Shown here in pieces: positions 35,344 through 44,167 of a stretch of DNA of 64,000 nt. The notes beneath the pieces were generated by a model. It made no database searches. It had not been told where the DNA came from and saw only the letters and a list, made by a program, of their open reading frames with translations. Within the stretch, counting starts at the first letter, position 1. Every line of letters begins with the position of its first letter. The DNA lies in contig NZ_BAAAHE010000017.1 in assembly GCF_039525035.1 (NCBI RefSeq), positions 1 to 64,000 on the forward strand. The letters run 5' to 3'. Source of the stretch: Sporichthya brevicatena (GTDB taxonomy: Bacteria > Actinomycetota > Actinomycetes > Sporichthyales > Sporichthyaceae). The translations under genes and the position numbers were made by a program.

Positions 35344-36579
35344 TCAGTCGGGCAGCTTCGGTACCTCGAACCCGGTCGACCGACCGAGCAGAACGGCCCG
35401 GTCGATCGCGGCGCGGCCGAAGCGTTCGCGCACCGCGTCGAGCGTGGCGTCGAGGGCCCCGGCTTCACCGGCGGTCGGCGTCTCGGTGCCCGAGCGCGGC
35501 AACGGCAGCGCGAGCTGCACGGCGTCCGCGTCGTCGAGGTCCGCGACCGAGACGCCGACGAGCGTCAGCCCGCGCTCCGCGATCACCGGCCGGGCCGCGG
35601 CCAGCAGGGCCTGCACCGCCGCCAGGACGGTGGCGGTGTCGTCGGTCGGGGCCGGAAGGGTGTGCGAGCGCGTCACCGAGGTGAAGTCGTCGAACCGCAG
35701 CCGCAGCACCACCGTGCGCCCGACCCGATGCGCCGCGCGCACGCGCCGCATCACCCGGTCGACGATCGCGATCGTCAGGGCGTCGACCTCGGCCGGAATT
35801 CGGCGGCCGCGGCCGAACGCCGACTGGGAGCCGATCGACCTCCGCCGGCGCCCGACCACGACCGGGCGCGGGTCGAGGTTGTGCGAGAGCGCGAAGAGCT
35901 GGCGCCCGGCCGCCGGGCCGAGCATCGCCGTGAGCGCCTCGGGGGCAAGCGTCGCGACCTCGCCGACGGTCGTGATCCCGCGTTCGGCGAGCTTCGCCGT
36001 CGTCACCGGCCCGACGCCCCAGAGCGCGTTCACCGGCAGCGGGTGCAGGAACTCCAGTTCGGTCTCCGGCGGGACGAGGAGCAGGCCGTCGGGCTTGGCG
36101 ACCCGGCTCGCGACCTTGGCGAGGAACTTGGTGCGCGCGATGCCGACGGTGATCGCGAGCCCGACCTCCTCACGGACGCGGGTCCGCAGGCGCATCCCGA
36201 TCTCGGCCGGCGCACCCGAGAGCCGCCGCAGCCCGCCGACGTCGAGGAAGGCCTCGTCGATCGAGATGCCCTCCACCAGCGGGGTGACGTCCTCGAAGAT
36301 CTGGAACACCGCGCGGCTCGCCTCGGTGTAGGCCTCGAACCGCGGCGGCACCACGACCGCGTGGGGGCAGAGCCGACGGGCCTGCACCCCGCCCATCGCC
36401 CCACGCACGCCGTACGCCTTGGCCTCGTAGCTGGCCGCGAGCACCACGCCGCCGCCGACCAGGACCGGCCGCCCGCGCAGCGCGGGGTCGTCCCGCTGCT
36501 CGACCGACGCGTAGAACGAGTCCAGGTCGGCGTGCAGGATCGACGCCTCGCGGCGGTCAGCGTTCTCCACCCGGCTCAT
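35344..36579 (-). CDS. dinB: DNA polymerase IV (DinB family)
   Basis: A 411-residue Y-family translesion polymerase. HADLDSFYASVEQ gives the first metal site, SYEAKAYGVRGAMGG the YxAR-like block, GISIDEAFLDVGG the SxDE catalytic acidics, TVGIARTKFLAKVAS the IAxNKxLAK block, and a little-finger domain follows. No obvious beta-clamp motif closes the C-terminus. ATG 36579 sits directly against a LexA box, and the gene overlaps the DUF899 gene by 23 bases, so it has a damage-inducible promoter inside that operon. Confidence 0.94.
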   Translation of the reverse strand: MSRVENADRREASILHADLDSFYASVEQRDDPALRGRPVLVGGGVVLAASYEAKAYGVRGAMGGVQARRLCPHAVVVPPRFEAYTEASRAVFQIFEDVTPLVEGISIDEAFLDVGGLRRLSGAPAEIGMRLRTRVREEVGLAITVGIARTKFLAKVASRVAKPDGLLLVPPETELEFLHPLPVNALWGVGPVTTAKLAERGITTVGEVATLAPEALTAMLGPAAGRQLFALSHNLDPRPVVVGRRRRSIGSQSAFGRGRRIPAEVDALTIAIVDRVMRRVRAAHRVGRTVVLRLRFDDFTSVTRSHTLPAPTDDTATVLAAVQALLAAARPVIAERGLTLVGVSVADLDDADAVQLALPLPRSGTETPTAGEAGALDATLDAVRERFGRAAIDRAVLLGRSTGFEVPKLPD

Positions 36580-37387
36580 CGAACATATGTTCCCATGCCG
36601 GGTGCGGGGTTGTCGCGTACTCGTCGTGCAGGCGGACCCAGGTCCGGCCCCCACCGAGGTCGGGCATGCCGTCCCATCCCTCGCCCCTCCCGAACGGGGT
36701 GAGGTCGAGCCACATGTACGTGCTCAGCAGGAGCTCGACGCCGCGGCCGTAGGTCGAGTAGGTGTGCAGGACGGTGTCCCGGTCCGGCTCGGGACGCAGG
36801 AACACGGAGACCCCGTTGAGCTCCTCGGCCTCGGCGAGGGCGCCCAGTCCGGCCTGCCGCAGTTCGGCGGCGGTCCGGTGGTTCCACAGCACGGGGGCGA
36901 TGCGCTCGTCGAGCGAGACCCCGAAGTCGTAGTGGAACGTGCTGCCGGCCGAGGAGTACCAGGGAAAGGCCCAGCCCATCCGGCGGGCGAAGGCGGCGAG
37001 CTCAGGCCACGGCGCGCGGGACACCGCGACCAAGGTCGTGTCGCGGGCGTGCAGGTGCGTCAGATCGCCGATGGCGTCGGCGTGGAAGGCGCAGCCCGGG
37101 CACGACCGGCCCCACCCCGGGCCGAACATCAGGTGCAGGACGATCAACTGGCGCCGGCCGGCGAAGAGGTCCGCCAGCGTCCGCCGGCCGTCCGGCCCGC
37201 GGAACTCGTACGGCTGCTCGACACGCACCGCCGGCATCGCCCGGCGGGCCCGATTGATGCGGTCACGCCAGCGCGTCTCCTCCTTCTCGAGCTCAAGAAG
37301 GGCCTTGCGCGCCGCCAGCCAGGTTGCGCGGTCCACCACCTCGGGAGTGCCCATACCTCCCAGACCGCCCGGGGGCGGGGAACTCAT
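36557..37387 (-). CDS. DUF899 thioredoxin-fold protein
   Basis: A 276-residue DUF899 protein with a thioredoxin-like fold. The family core is visible: FAGRRQLIVLHLMFGPGWGRSCPGC (Cys-Pro-Gly-Cys), FHYDFGVS and the RGxELLLSTYMWLDLTP end. Members are predicted dithiol/disulfide proteins without settled function. ATG 37387 lies 3 bases after the sigma-factor stop, so it is co-transcribed; ATG 37354 has a GGGAGG but too close. It may be a target or partner in the sigma factor's stress response. Confidence 0.88.
   Translation of the reverse strand: MSSPPPGGLGGMGTPEVVDRATWLAARKALLELEKEETRWRDRINRARRAMPAVRVEQPYEFRGPDGRRTLADLFAGRRQLIVLHLMFGPGWGRSCPGCAFHADAIGDLTHLHARDTTLVAVSRAPWPELAAFARRMGWAFPWYSSAGSTFHYDFGVSLDERIAPVLWNHRTAAELRQAGLGALAEAEELNGVSVFLRPEPDRDTVLHTYSTYGRGVELLLSTYMWLDLTPFGRGEGWDGMPDLGGGRTWVRLHDEYATTPHPAWEHMFDEPGGER
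36579..36594. promoter_or_regulatory. LexA (SOS) box of dinB
   Basis: TCGAACATATGTTCCC fits the actinobacterial SOS consensus TCGAACnnnnGTTCGA apart from the last two bases. It lies at the dinB start codon, inside the end of the DUF899 coding region. Confidence 0.75.
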
Positions 37388-37390
37388 CGC

Positions 37391-38407
37391 TCAGACGGGG
37401 ACGGGCAGGTCGTCCGGGTGCGCGGGAAGGCCGTAGAGCGGGAAGAGGCGTTCGACGTCGAGGAAGAAGTTGAGCCCGACGATGACGCCGTCGCGCACCT
37501 CGAGGACCTGGATCGACCAGGGGTAGTAGGACGTCCCGTCCTCGGTCCGCCGCCACTGGGCGAAGGCGGGCATGCCGTTCGCGGAGACCGGCACCATCGT
37601 CGAGCCCTCGCACCGGTTGCCGGGCCCGGTCATCCAGGCGAACACCTGCTCGGGGCCGGACAGCCACATCGGGTACGGCGGCATGCACATCGTCGCGTCG
37701 GAGTGCAGCAGCTTCACCAGGCCGTCGATGTCGTAACGGGTGAACGCGTCGAGGTACTTCTCGAGCAGCTCGCGCTGCGCGGCGTCGGTGGGCTCGTAGG
37801 TCTCGGCCTCGACCGCGGGCGAGGTGTCCAGCGTCGCGCGGGCGCGTTGCAGCGCACTGTTCACCGACGCGACCGACGTCCCGAGCAGTTCCGCCACCTC
37901 GGCCGCGGACCAGCGGAGCACCTCACGCAGGAGCAGGACCGCGCGCTGACGGGGCGGCAGTTTCTGCAGGGCGGCGACGAAGGCCAGCCGGACGGACTCC
38001 TTCGCCAGCGCCGCCTCGGCCGGGTCGACGACCCCCGGAAGGGTCCGCGCGTCGACCGACGGCTCCACCCACACCGACTCGGCGGTGGGCGGGGCGTGGT
38101 TGTCCAGCGCCTGCGAACACGGGCCGAGATCCATCGGGCGCGCCCGCCGCTGACGGGCCGCCAGCATGTCGAAGCAGACGTTGGTCGCGATGCGGTACAG
38201 CCAGGACTTGCGCGACGAGCGCCCCTCGAAGGAGTCCTGCGCCTTCCACGCCCGGAGCATCGTCTCCTGGACGGCGTCCTCGGCCTCGAAGCTCGACCCG
38301 AGCATCCGATAGCAGTAGCCCGTGAGCCCGACGCGGTGCGTTTCGACCTCGGCGAGGACGTCGGCGGCCGCGGGGTCGCCGGCGGGGTCGAGCACGGAGG
38401 ACGTCAT
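37391..38407 (-). CDS. ECF-type RNA polymerase sigma factor with C-terminal SnoaL-like domain
   Basis: A 338-residue sigma-70 factor. Region 2 (LTGYCYRMLGSSFEAEDAVQETMLRAW...SWLYRIATNVCFDML, about 28-85) and region 4 (LPPRQRAVLLLREVLRWSAAEVAELLGTSVASVNSALQRA, about 150-190) are followed by a SnoaL-like/NTF2 domain (DAFTRYDIDGLVKLLHSDATM and onward). This is the build of ECF factors that replace an anti-sigma protein with a fused sensory tail. GGGAG precedes ATG 38407. The DUF899 gene is its co-transcribed neighbour. Confidence 0.92.
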   Translation of the reverse strand: MTSSVLDPAGDPAAADVLAEVETHRVGLTGYCYRMLGSSFEAEDAVQETMLRAWKAQDSFEGRSSRKSWLYRIATNVCFDMLAARQRRARPMDLGPCSQALDNHAPPTAESVWVEPSVDARTLPGVVDPAEAALAKESVRLAFVAALQKLPPRQRAVLLLREVLRWSAAEVAELLGTSVASVNSALQRARATLDTSPAVEAETYEPTDAAQRELLEKYLDAFTRYDIDGLVKLLHSDATMCMPPYPMWLSGPEQVFAWMTGPGNRCEGSTMVPVSANGMPAFAQWRRTEDGTSYYPWSIQVLEVRDGVIVGLNFFLDVERLFPLYGLPAHPDDLPVPV

Positions 38408-38430
38408 GAGCACTCCCGGGGTCGGGTCGG

Positions 38431-38943
38431 TCAGGGGACGCGGGACGCGGCCGAGGCGTGACCGAGCCAGGTGTGTCGGTTACCGGCCCAGCACCAGCCG
38501 AGCTTGGCCGCGCCCTTGCGCTCGCGGCCGTCCTTGCCGGTGCCGCCGCTGATCCAGAGGGCCGGGACGCGTTTGTCGCCGCACCGGGAGCCGAGCAGCA
38601 TGAAGCAGCGGTTCGCCACGAGCAGATCGGGGTGCGCGGTGACCAGCGCGATGCCCTCGACGATCGTGAGCGGGGTGCGCCCGCGCTCGGTGATCGCCGG
38701 GAGCGCCTCGTCCGGCGACCAGTTTCGGTACTCGTCGCCGCGCTCGACGTCGACGAGCCGGTAGGACCCGGTCGGTATCTCCAGGTCGGGCCGCGGGGCG
38801 AACCGTCCCCAGTCCGCGAGATCGGCCGAGACGAACCCCGGCTTGTCCCCGATCCGGATCTGCGCCATCGCCGCGGCGACGTCCACCGGCCCCGCCGGGA
38901 CGACGACCTCCGCCACCGCCACGCTCGTACCGGCGTCTGTCAT
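38431..38943 (-). CDS. DUF5701-like hypothetical protein
   Basis: A 170-residue soluble protein with RVPALWISGGTGKDGRERKG and GWCWAGNRHTWLGHAS near its end and TERGRTPLTIVEGIALV in the middle, a pattern I associate with DUF5701 of actinobacteria. Function unknown. GGGGAG precedes ATG 38943. It is divergent from the HxlR regulator gene, whose putative operator lies in the gap, so it may be that regulator's target. It ends 23 bases before the sigma-factor gene on the same strand. Confidence 0.7.
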   Translation of the reverse strand: MTDAGTSVAVAEVVVPAGPVDVAAAMAQIRIGDKPGFVSADLADWGRFAPRPDLEIPTGSYRLVDVERGDEYRNWSPDEALPAITERGRTPLTIVEGIALVTAHPDLLVANRCFMLLGSRCGDKRVPALWISGGTGKDGRERKGAAKLGWCWAGNRHTWLGHASAASRVP

Positions 38944-39025
38944 TCGGACTCCCCTTGCCGATCCGGACCGACCAGGACCGGACGAGTGGGTGCTCGGAGA
39001 AGTTCCGCGGGGCGCCACGCAGTCA

Positions 39026-39042
39026 GGTTGCTATTTACAACC
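39026..39042. promoter_or_regulatory. Palindromic operator between HxlR and DUF5701-like genes
   Basis: GGTTG-CTATTTA-CAACC is a perfect 5-base inverted repeat around an AT-rich centre, 39 bases before the HxlR start. HxlR proteins bind such sites next to their own genes. Confidence 0.5.
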
Positions 39043-39080
39043 ATTGCTTGTCAAGAGAACTGGACTCTAGAATCCGGACC

Positions 39081-39782
39081 ATGGCCGAACGCAGCTACGG
39101 ACAGTACTGCGGGCTCGCGCGCGCCCTCGATCTCGTCGGCGAGCGCTGGGCCCTGCTGCTGATCCGCGACCTGTTGGTCGGGCCCAAGCGGTTCACCGAC
39201 CTGCGCCGCGGGCTGCCGAAGATCCCGTCCAACGTGCTCAGCACGCGGCTGCGCGAACTGGAGGAGGGCGGTGTCGTCCGCCGACGGCCGCTGCCGCGCC
39301 CGGACTCCGGGGTCGTCTACGAGCTGACCGACTACGGCCGGGCGCTGGAGGACGTCGTGCTGCGCCTCGGGAGCTGGGGCGCAGCGCACCTGGCCGACCC
39401 GCGGCCGGGCGAGGTGCTGACGCCGGACGCGATGGTGATCGCGCTGCGCGCGATGTTCCGCCCGTCCGCGGCGACCGACCTGCAGGCCGCGTTCCGGTTC
39501 GTGCTCGGTCCGCCGGACGCACCCACGGTGTTCTTCGCCCGCGTCGAGGGCGCCATGCTGGAGGCGGGGCCCGGCCCCGGCCCGGAGGCGGACCTCGTGA
39601 TCGTGGGCGGCCCCGACGTCCGGCGGCTGTTCGCGGGCGAGGTCTCCGCGCGCGAGGCGATCGCGGCCGGGCTGGTCCACCTCGACGGCCCGGCCCCCGA
39701 CCCGGAGGCGCTGCTGACGGCGTTCACCGTCGCGTTCCGGCTCGGGGACGGGGTGCCGGCACCGGAGCCGGTGCCGGCCTGA
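39081..39782 (+). CDS. HxlR-family transcriptional regulator with C-terminal SCP2-like domain
   Basis: A 233-residue regulator. Residues 5-105 are an HxlR winged helix (YCGLARALDLVGERWALLLI, KRFTDLRRGLPKIPSNVLSTRL, YELTDYGRALEDVVLRLGSWG). Residues about 125-225 look like an SCP2-type ligand pocket (DLQAAFRFVLG, ADLVIVGGPDVRRLFAGEVSA), a combination known in actinobacteria. The AT-rich palindrome upstream suggests autoregulation and control of the divergent gene. Confidence 0.9.
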   Translation: MAERSYGQYCGLARALDLVGERWALLLIRDLLVGPKRFTDLRRGLPKIPSNVLSTRLRELEEGGVVRRRPLPRPDSGVVYELTDYGRALEDVVLRLGSWGAAHLADPRPGEVLTPDAMVIALRAMFRPSAATDLQAAFRFVLGPPDAPTVFFARVEGAMLEAGPGPGPEADLVIVGGPDVRRLFAGEVSAREAIAAGLVHLDGPAPDPEALLTAFTVAFRLGDGVPAPEPVPA

Positions 39783-39786
39783 GGAT

Positions 39787-40191
39787 CTACTCCTCGAACA
39801 GGTCGTCGTCCTCGAGGTAGCCGAACTCGTCCTCCTCCTCGGCCTCCTCCGGGGGAACCTCTTCGAGGGTGCAGACGACGGCGTGGGTGACGGCCCAGAC
39901 GTCGCCACCGGGCTGCTTGCTGGCCGTGATCGAGGCGTGGGTCGTGCCGTCACCGAACAGGCCGGCGAAGATCACCTGGTCGGCGAACGAGCTGCGGGAC
40001 TCGTACTTGAGCAGGTTCAGCAGCTCGGTGTCACCGGCCTCGGTGTCCTTGCCGAGCCACACCTGCAGCGCGTTGTCGGCATCCGGGGCCGCGTAGGAGG
40101 CCCAGTCGACGTCCTCGATCGCCGCGAACTCCACGCGGTACGCCTCGTGGATCTCGCAGTTGACGACCTCGTCGATCGGTTGGTCGGTCAT
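39787..40191 (-). CDS. Hypothetical acidic protein
   Basis: A 134-residue soluble protein, not recognised. It is alpha/beta in pattern with a strongly acidic end (PPEEAEEEDEFGYLEDDDLFEE). ATG 40191 (MTDQPIDEVVNCEIHEAYRVEF) is chosen since upstream residues are basic filler. It ends 4 bases from the HxlR stop, tail to tail. Codon use is that of a normal gene. Confidence 0.65.
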   Translation of the reverse strand: MTDQPIDEVVNCEIHEAYRVEFAAIEDVDWASYAAPDADNALQVWLGKDTEAGDTELLNLLKYESRSSFADQVIFAGLFGDGTTHASITASKQPGGDVWAVTHAVVCTLEEVPPEEAEEEDEFGYLEDDDLFEE

Positions 40192-40420
40192 GGAAAGTCG
40201 TGCCTTTCGAGGTCTGCATCTGCTGCGCCGGACCGGGGGTATCCGGGCGGGTGTCAGCATGACATGCGCCACAGCGACCCGGGAGAACTGCCCGGGAACT
40301 CGGGCGCCGCGCCCTCGTACCCGGGACGCCGGGCGCCCCAGAGTCCTTCGTGTGCCCCGCGGCGCAACCCGCGCCGGGACGGTCCGCACGTACTCCGCCG
40401 AACTTCACGAAGGAACTGCC
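40192..40420. other. Intergenic region with divergent starts
   Basis: 229 bases between the hypothetical acidic protein (minus) and a membrane protein (plus). It should hold two promoters. A CCCGGGAGAACTGCCCGGG hairpin (about 40277-40295) is the only clear structure; nothing identifiable otherwise. Confidence 0.4.
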
Positions 40421-41110
40421 ATGACCACCCTCGCCCCCTCGGCCACGTACTCCCCGGCCTCCGTCCTGGGCCGGTCCCGCGCCTGGGCCGTCACCGGCAT
40501 CGCGGCCGGCCTGACGGGCGCGCTGAGCATCTTCGCCTCGCTGACCTACGGCGCCCCGGTCTACGAGGACGACCACCTCGCGAACGGCGCCGCGACGGTC
40601 GAGACCCTCGCCGACGACCGCGGCTGGCTCGTCGTGTTCCACACCGCGACGATGGCGACCGTCCTCCTGCTGCTCGTGTTCGCCGCCGGCCTCAAGCGGC
40701 GTCTGGAGGAGCAGGCCCCCGTCGGGAGCCTGCTGCCGAACGTCGCGGCGTCGGGTCTGCTGCTGGTCTCGGTTGCGGGCCTGATGGGGTCGGCGCTCGA
40801 CACCGAGTTCCTGTTCGGCCTCGGCGAGGACGAGGGCTTCTCCGAGTCCAACGCGATGTTCTTCGGCCACTGGGTCGGCACCGTGCCGTGGCTGTGGGTC
40901 GGCGCCGGCGTGACCGCCCTCGCCGTCGGCATCGCCGCGCTCAAGCACGACGCCGCCCCGCGCTGGATCGGCTGGGTCTCGCTCGTGCTCGGCGGCATCA
41001 CCACCGCCTTCGGTGTGAGCCCGCTGCAGTACATGGCCGGTTTCTTCGCCCCGGTGTGGCTGTTCGTCGCCGCCCTCGGCTTCACCCTCAGCGAGCGTTC
41101 GACCCGCTGA
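40421..41110 (+). CDS. Integral membrane protein, function unknown
   Basis: A 229-residue protein with about six predicted membrane helices (near residues 22-44, 73-94, 103-125, 148-168, 180-200 and 203-222) and no cofactor motif. It resembles DUF4386-type or related small membrane proteins only in general form. ATG 40421 follows GAAGGAA. The histidine kinase gene starts 30 bases downstream on the same strand, so it may belong to that operon, perhaps as a sensed or sensing partner. Confidence 0.65.
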   Translation: MTTLAPSATYSPASVLGRSRAWAVTGIAAGLTGALSIFASLTYGAPVYEDDHLANGAATVETLADDRGWLVVFHTATMATVLLLLVFAAGLKRRLEEQAPVGSLLPNVAASGLLLVSVAGLMGSALDTEFLFGLGEDEGFSESNAMFFGHWVGTVPWLWVGAGVTALAVGIAALKHDAAPRWIGWVSLVLGGITTAFGVSPLQYMAGFFAPVWLFVAALGFTLSERSTR

Positions 41111-41139
41111 TCGTCCTTCGCGCTCGTAGAGTCCAGCGA

Positions 41140-43119
41140 ATGACGTCCGGAAACTCGGCCCCGGGAGCCCCCTCTCCCGGGGCCGAACCGCGTCCCGAGG
41201 GCGGCCTGCCCCGGGTGGCGTTCGCCGTCGTCACCTCGGCGTGGGCCCTCGCCCTGATCTCGCTCGGGATCCTGGTCGCCGGCCGGCCGCCGGTCGACGA
41301 GAACCTGCTCTTCTACGTCGTCGACGCCACCGACGCCTGCGTCTACGGCACGGTCGCCGCGGTGACGCTCGCCCGCCGGCGGCACCCGGTCGGGTGGATC
41401 CTCGCGCTCACCGCAGTGGGGGGCGGGGTGGCCGCGCTCTCCTACGCCTGGACCGTTCTGACGATCCGGCATCCCGACCTCCCGGCGCCGGAGTGGGCGC
41501 TGCAGCTGCAGGGCCAGGCGTGGGTCCCCGGCACGATCGCGCTGATGTGCGTCCTGCCGTACCTGGTGCGGGAGCGGCGCCTGACCCCGGTGGCGGGTGC
41601 CGGCCTGATCGTCGGGCTCGCGATCACCGCGGTGCTCACCTGGTGGAGCTTCGCGAGGTCGGACTGGGACTTCCGCCTGATGTTCGCCCTCACCGTCGTC
41701 GGCGGGACCCTCGCCGCGCTCGAGGTGGGGTGGCGGCGGCTGCGCGGCCCGGCCGCCGAACGCATCGGGCTCGGCTGGCTGGCCCTCGGCACCGGGATCA
41801 TGACCGCGACGTTCGTCCCGCTGACGCGCAACGACGGCTTCGACCTGCCGCTGTGGTTCACCCCGACGCTGCACCTGGCGTCGCAGGCCTTCTTCCCCGC
41901 GGCGATCCTCGTCGTGGTCCTCCGCCAGCGGCTGTGGGGCATGGACCTCGCCATCAGCCGGACCGCCCTCGCCTCGACCCTCACCGTCGGCCTCGTCGCG
42001 ATCTACGTCGCGGTCACCGCGGCGGTCACGGCGGCGCTGCCGTGGGACGGCGCGGCCCAGGTGATGGCGGCCGCCGCGGTCGCGGTCGCGGTCCAGCCCT
42101 CGCGGCTCTGGCTCAACCGCCGGGTCCACCGGCTCGTCTACGGCACCGGCGTCGAACCGGATTCCGCCCTGCGCGGGCTCGGATCCTCGCTCGGGGCGGG
42201 GACGGTCGAGGACCTGCTCACCGGCCTGACCGCGAACGTGGCCGCCGCGCTCCGCCTGGAGTCGGTGACGCTGCTGCTGGACGGCACCCCGGCCGCGGCG
42301 ACCGGGACACCGACCGGTCCGCCGCTGATCGTCCCGCTCGTGCGCGGGGACGACGTCATCGCCGAGCTCGCGGTCACCGCACCGCCCGGCGAGACGCTCG
42401 ACGGCCGCGCCCGCCGGGCCCTGGACGACCTGGTGCCGCTGATCACGACCGGCGTCGCCCTCGCACGGTCGTCGGCGGACCTGGCCGAGGCCCGGGACCG
42501 GCTCGCGTCGGTCCGGCTCGAGGAACGCCGCGTCCTGCGCCGCGAGCTCCACGACGGGCTCGGGCCGGCGCTGGCCGGGATCCGGCTGGGGCTGCAGGGG
42601 GCGCGGAACCTGCTGACCCGGGACCCGGTCCAGGCCGAAACCCTGCTCGCCGCCCTGCAGGACGAGCTCGACGGCCGGGTCGAGGACGTGCGTGCCCTGT
42701 CCCGCAGCCTGCTCCCGCCGACGCTCGACACCGCCGGTCTCGGACCCGCGCTCGACGAGCTCGCCGCCCGGCACCGCGCGGGTGGGCTCGCCGTCGAGGT
42801 GGACTGCGCCGCCGCCGACCTGCGGGGCGACCTCGCCGCGGCGGTCTACGGCATCGCGGTCGAGGCGATGATGAACGTGGCCCGGCACAGCCGCGCGCGG
42901 TCCGCGCGCGTCGAGGTCCGGGCGGAGGGTGCCGAGCTGGTCGTGCGCGTCGACGACGACGGGCGGGGCCTCGCCCCCGACGCGCCGCCCGGGGTCGGGA
43001 CCCGCTCGATGCGCGAGCGCGCCGAGGAGCAGGGCGGCTCGGTCCGGATCGGCGCGCTGCCGACCGGCGGCACCCGCGTCGAGGCCCGTCTTCCCGTCCC
43101 CACCGGAGTTCGGACATGA
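41140..43119 (+). CDS. Sensor histidine kinase, NarL-group (HisKA_3)
   Basis: A 659-residue membrane kinase. About nine hydrophobic helices fill residues 25-310, then a GAF-like region, then the HisKA_3 dimerisation block LEERRVLRRELHDGLGPALAG with phospho-acceptor His471, and the HATPase domain (AVEAMMNVARHSRA, VDDDGRGL, GTRSMRERAEEQGG). It passes its phosphate to the response regulator encoded with a 4-base overlap. The long membrane part suggests sensing of a lipophilic or membrane signal. Confidence 0.92.
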   Translation: MTSGNSAPGAPSPGAEPRPEGGLPRVAFAVVTSAWALALISLGILVAGRPPVDENLLFYVVDATDACVYGTVAAVTLARRRHPVGWILALTAVGGGVAALSYAWTVLTIRHPDLPAPEWALQLQGQAWVPGTIALMCVLPYLVRERRLTPVAGAGLIVGLAITAVLTWWSFARSDWDFRLMFALTVVGGTLAALEVGWRRLRGPAAERIGLGWLALGTGIMTATFVPLTRNDGFDLPLWFTPTLHLASQAFFPAAILVVVLRQRLWGMDLAISRTALASTLTVGLVAIYVAVTAAVTAALPWDGAAQVMAAAAVAVAVQPSRLWLNRRVHRLVYGTGVEPDSALRGLGSSLGAGTVEDLLTGLTANVAAALRLESVTLLLDGTPAAATGTPTGPPLIVPLVRGDDVIAELAVTAPPGETLDGRARRALDDLVPLITTGVALARSSADLAEARDRLASVRLEERRVLRRELHDGLGPALAGIRLGLQGARNLLTRDPVQAETLLAALQDELDGRVEDVRALSRSLLPPTLDTAGLGPALDELAARHRAGGLAVEVDCAAADLRGDLAAAVYGIAVEAMMNVARHSRARSARVEVRAEGAELVVRVDDDGRGLAPDAPPGVGTRSMRERAEEQGGSVRIGALPTGGTRVEARLPVPTGVRT

Positions 43120-43784
43120 GCGGACCCAGCCGCGGGTCGGAGATCCGCGTCGCCGTCGTCGACGACCACCCGATGTTCCGCCTCGGGATGGTCGCGCTGC
43201 TGGAGACCCTCGACGACATCGCAGTGGTCGGCCAGGCGTCCTCCGCCGCCGAGGCGGAGGCGACCGTCGGTGCGGACGTCGACGTCGTGCTCATGGATCT
43301 CGAGCTCGGCGACGGGAACGGCATCGACGTCACCCGCACGCTGGTGCGCGCCCACCCGGACCTGCGCGTGCTGGTCGTGACCATGCACGAGGACGACGAC
43401 TCGGTGTTCGCCGCGATCCGGGCCGGCGCCCGCGGCTACCTGCTCAAGGGTGCGACGCCCGCCGAGGTCGAACGCGCCCTCCGGGCCGTCGCCAACGGCG
43501 AGATGATCCTCGGCCCGGCCGTCGCGGCCCGGGCGATGGGCTACGTCGCGGGCACCCGGACCACTGGCGGCGGCGCGTTCCCCGAGCTGACCGACCGGGA
43601 GCGCGAGGTCCTCGACCTCGTCGCCCGCGGGCACGACAACACCGCGATCTCCCGGCGCCTCTCGCTCAGCCCGAAGACCGTCCGCAACGTCGTGGCGAAC
43701 GTCCTCACGAAGCTGAACCTGCCCGACCGCTCGGCCGCGATCGTCCGGGCCCGCGAGGCCGGCCTCGGCCTCGACCCGGACTGA
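43116..43784 (+). CDS. LuxR/NarL-family response regulator
   Basis: A 222-residue regulator. The receiver has VAVVDDHPMFRLG, phospho-acceptor Asp61 in VVLMDLELGDGNG, and YLLKGATPAEVERAL; the C-terminal GerE helix-turn-helix is LTDREREVLDLVARGHDNTAISRRLSLSPKTVRNVV. ATG 43116 overlaps the kinase stop. A hairpin of the AAGGGTG family terminates the operon 10 bases later. Confidence 0.94.
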   Translation: MSGPSRGSEIRVAVVDDHPMFRLGMVALLETLDDIAVVGQASSAAEAEATVGADVDVVLMDLELGDGNGIDVTRTLVRAHPDLRVLVVTMHEDDDSVFAAIRAGARGYLLKGATPAEVERALRAVANGEMILGPAVAARAMGYVAGTRTTGGGAFPELTDREREVLDLVARGHDNTAISRRLSLSPKTVRNVVANVLTKLNLPDRSAAIVRAREAGLGLDPD

Positions 43785-43794
43785 CGATCACCAG

Positions 43795-43811
43795 AAAGGG
43801 TGTCACCCTTT
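43795..43811 (+). terminator. Terminator hairpin, AAGGGTG family
   Basis: AAAGGGTG-T-CACCCTTT, followed by one further T, directly behind the response regulator gene. It is the single-unit form of the repeat whose doubled form lies at 24714 and 60797. Confidence 0.7.
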
Positions 43812-43846
43812 TCGGCGAGAAGTTAGGGGGGCCTAAGCTGCCGCTC

Positions 43847-44167
43847 ATGAGTGACTACGTGGCCATCAACGTGCTGACCGTCCCCGCCGAGATGGGTGCC
43901 CACCTGGAGGAGCGCTTCAGCGCCCGCGCGGGCATGGTCGAGAAGTCCGAGGGCTTCCGCGGCTTCCAGCTCCTGCGCCCCGCCGAGGGCACCGACAAGT
44001 ACTTCGTCTTCACCCGCTGGGAGAGCAAGGCCGCCTTCGAGAAGTGGCGGGACGGCATGGGCGCCGCCGCCCACGACGCCGAGCGCCAGCAGAACGGCCC
44101 GATGGCCGCCTCCGGCTCCGAGCTGTGGGCCTTCGACGTCGTCCTGGACGTCGCCCCCTCCTCCTAG
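43847..44167 (+). CDS. ABM-fold antibiotic biosynthesis/haem monooxygenase family protein
   Basis: A 106-residue dimeric alpha/beta-barrel protein: EERFSARAGMVEKSEGFRGFQLLRP and YFVFTRWESKAAFEKWR are the ABM-family core shared with haem-degrading MhuD/IsdG. The residues Asn/Trp/His of IsdG-type enzymes are partly visible (Trp in RWES), so haem breakdown is possible, not shown. A palindrome TTAGG-GGGG-CCTAA (43823-43836) lies just upstream and may be an iron-related site. Its stop shares CTAG (44164-44167) with the hydrolase on the other strand. Confidence 0.85.
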   Translation: MSDYVAINVLTVPAEMGAHLEERFSARAGMVEKSEGFRGFQLLRPAEGTDKYFVFTRWESKAAFEKWRDGMGAAAHDAERQQNGPMAASGSELWAFDVVLDVAPSS

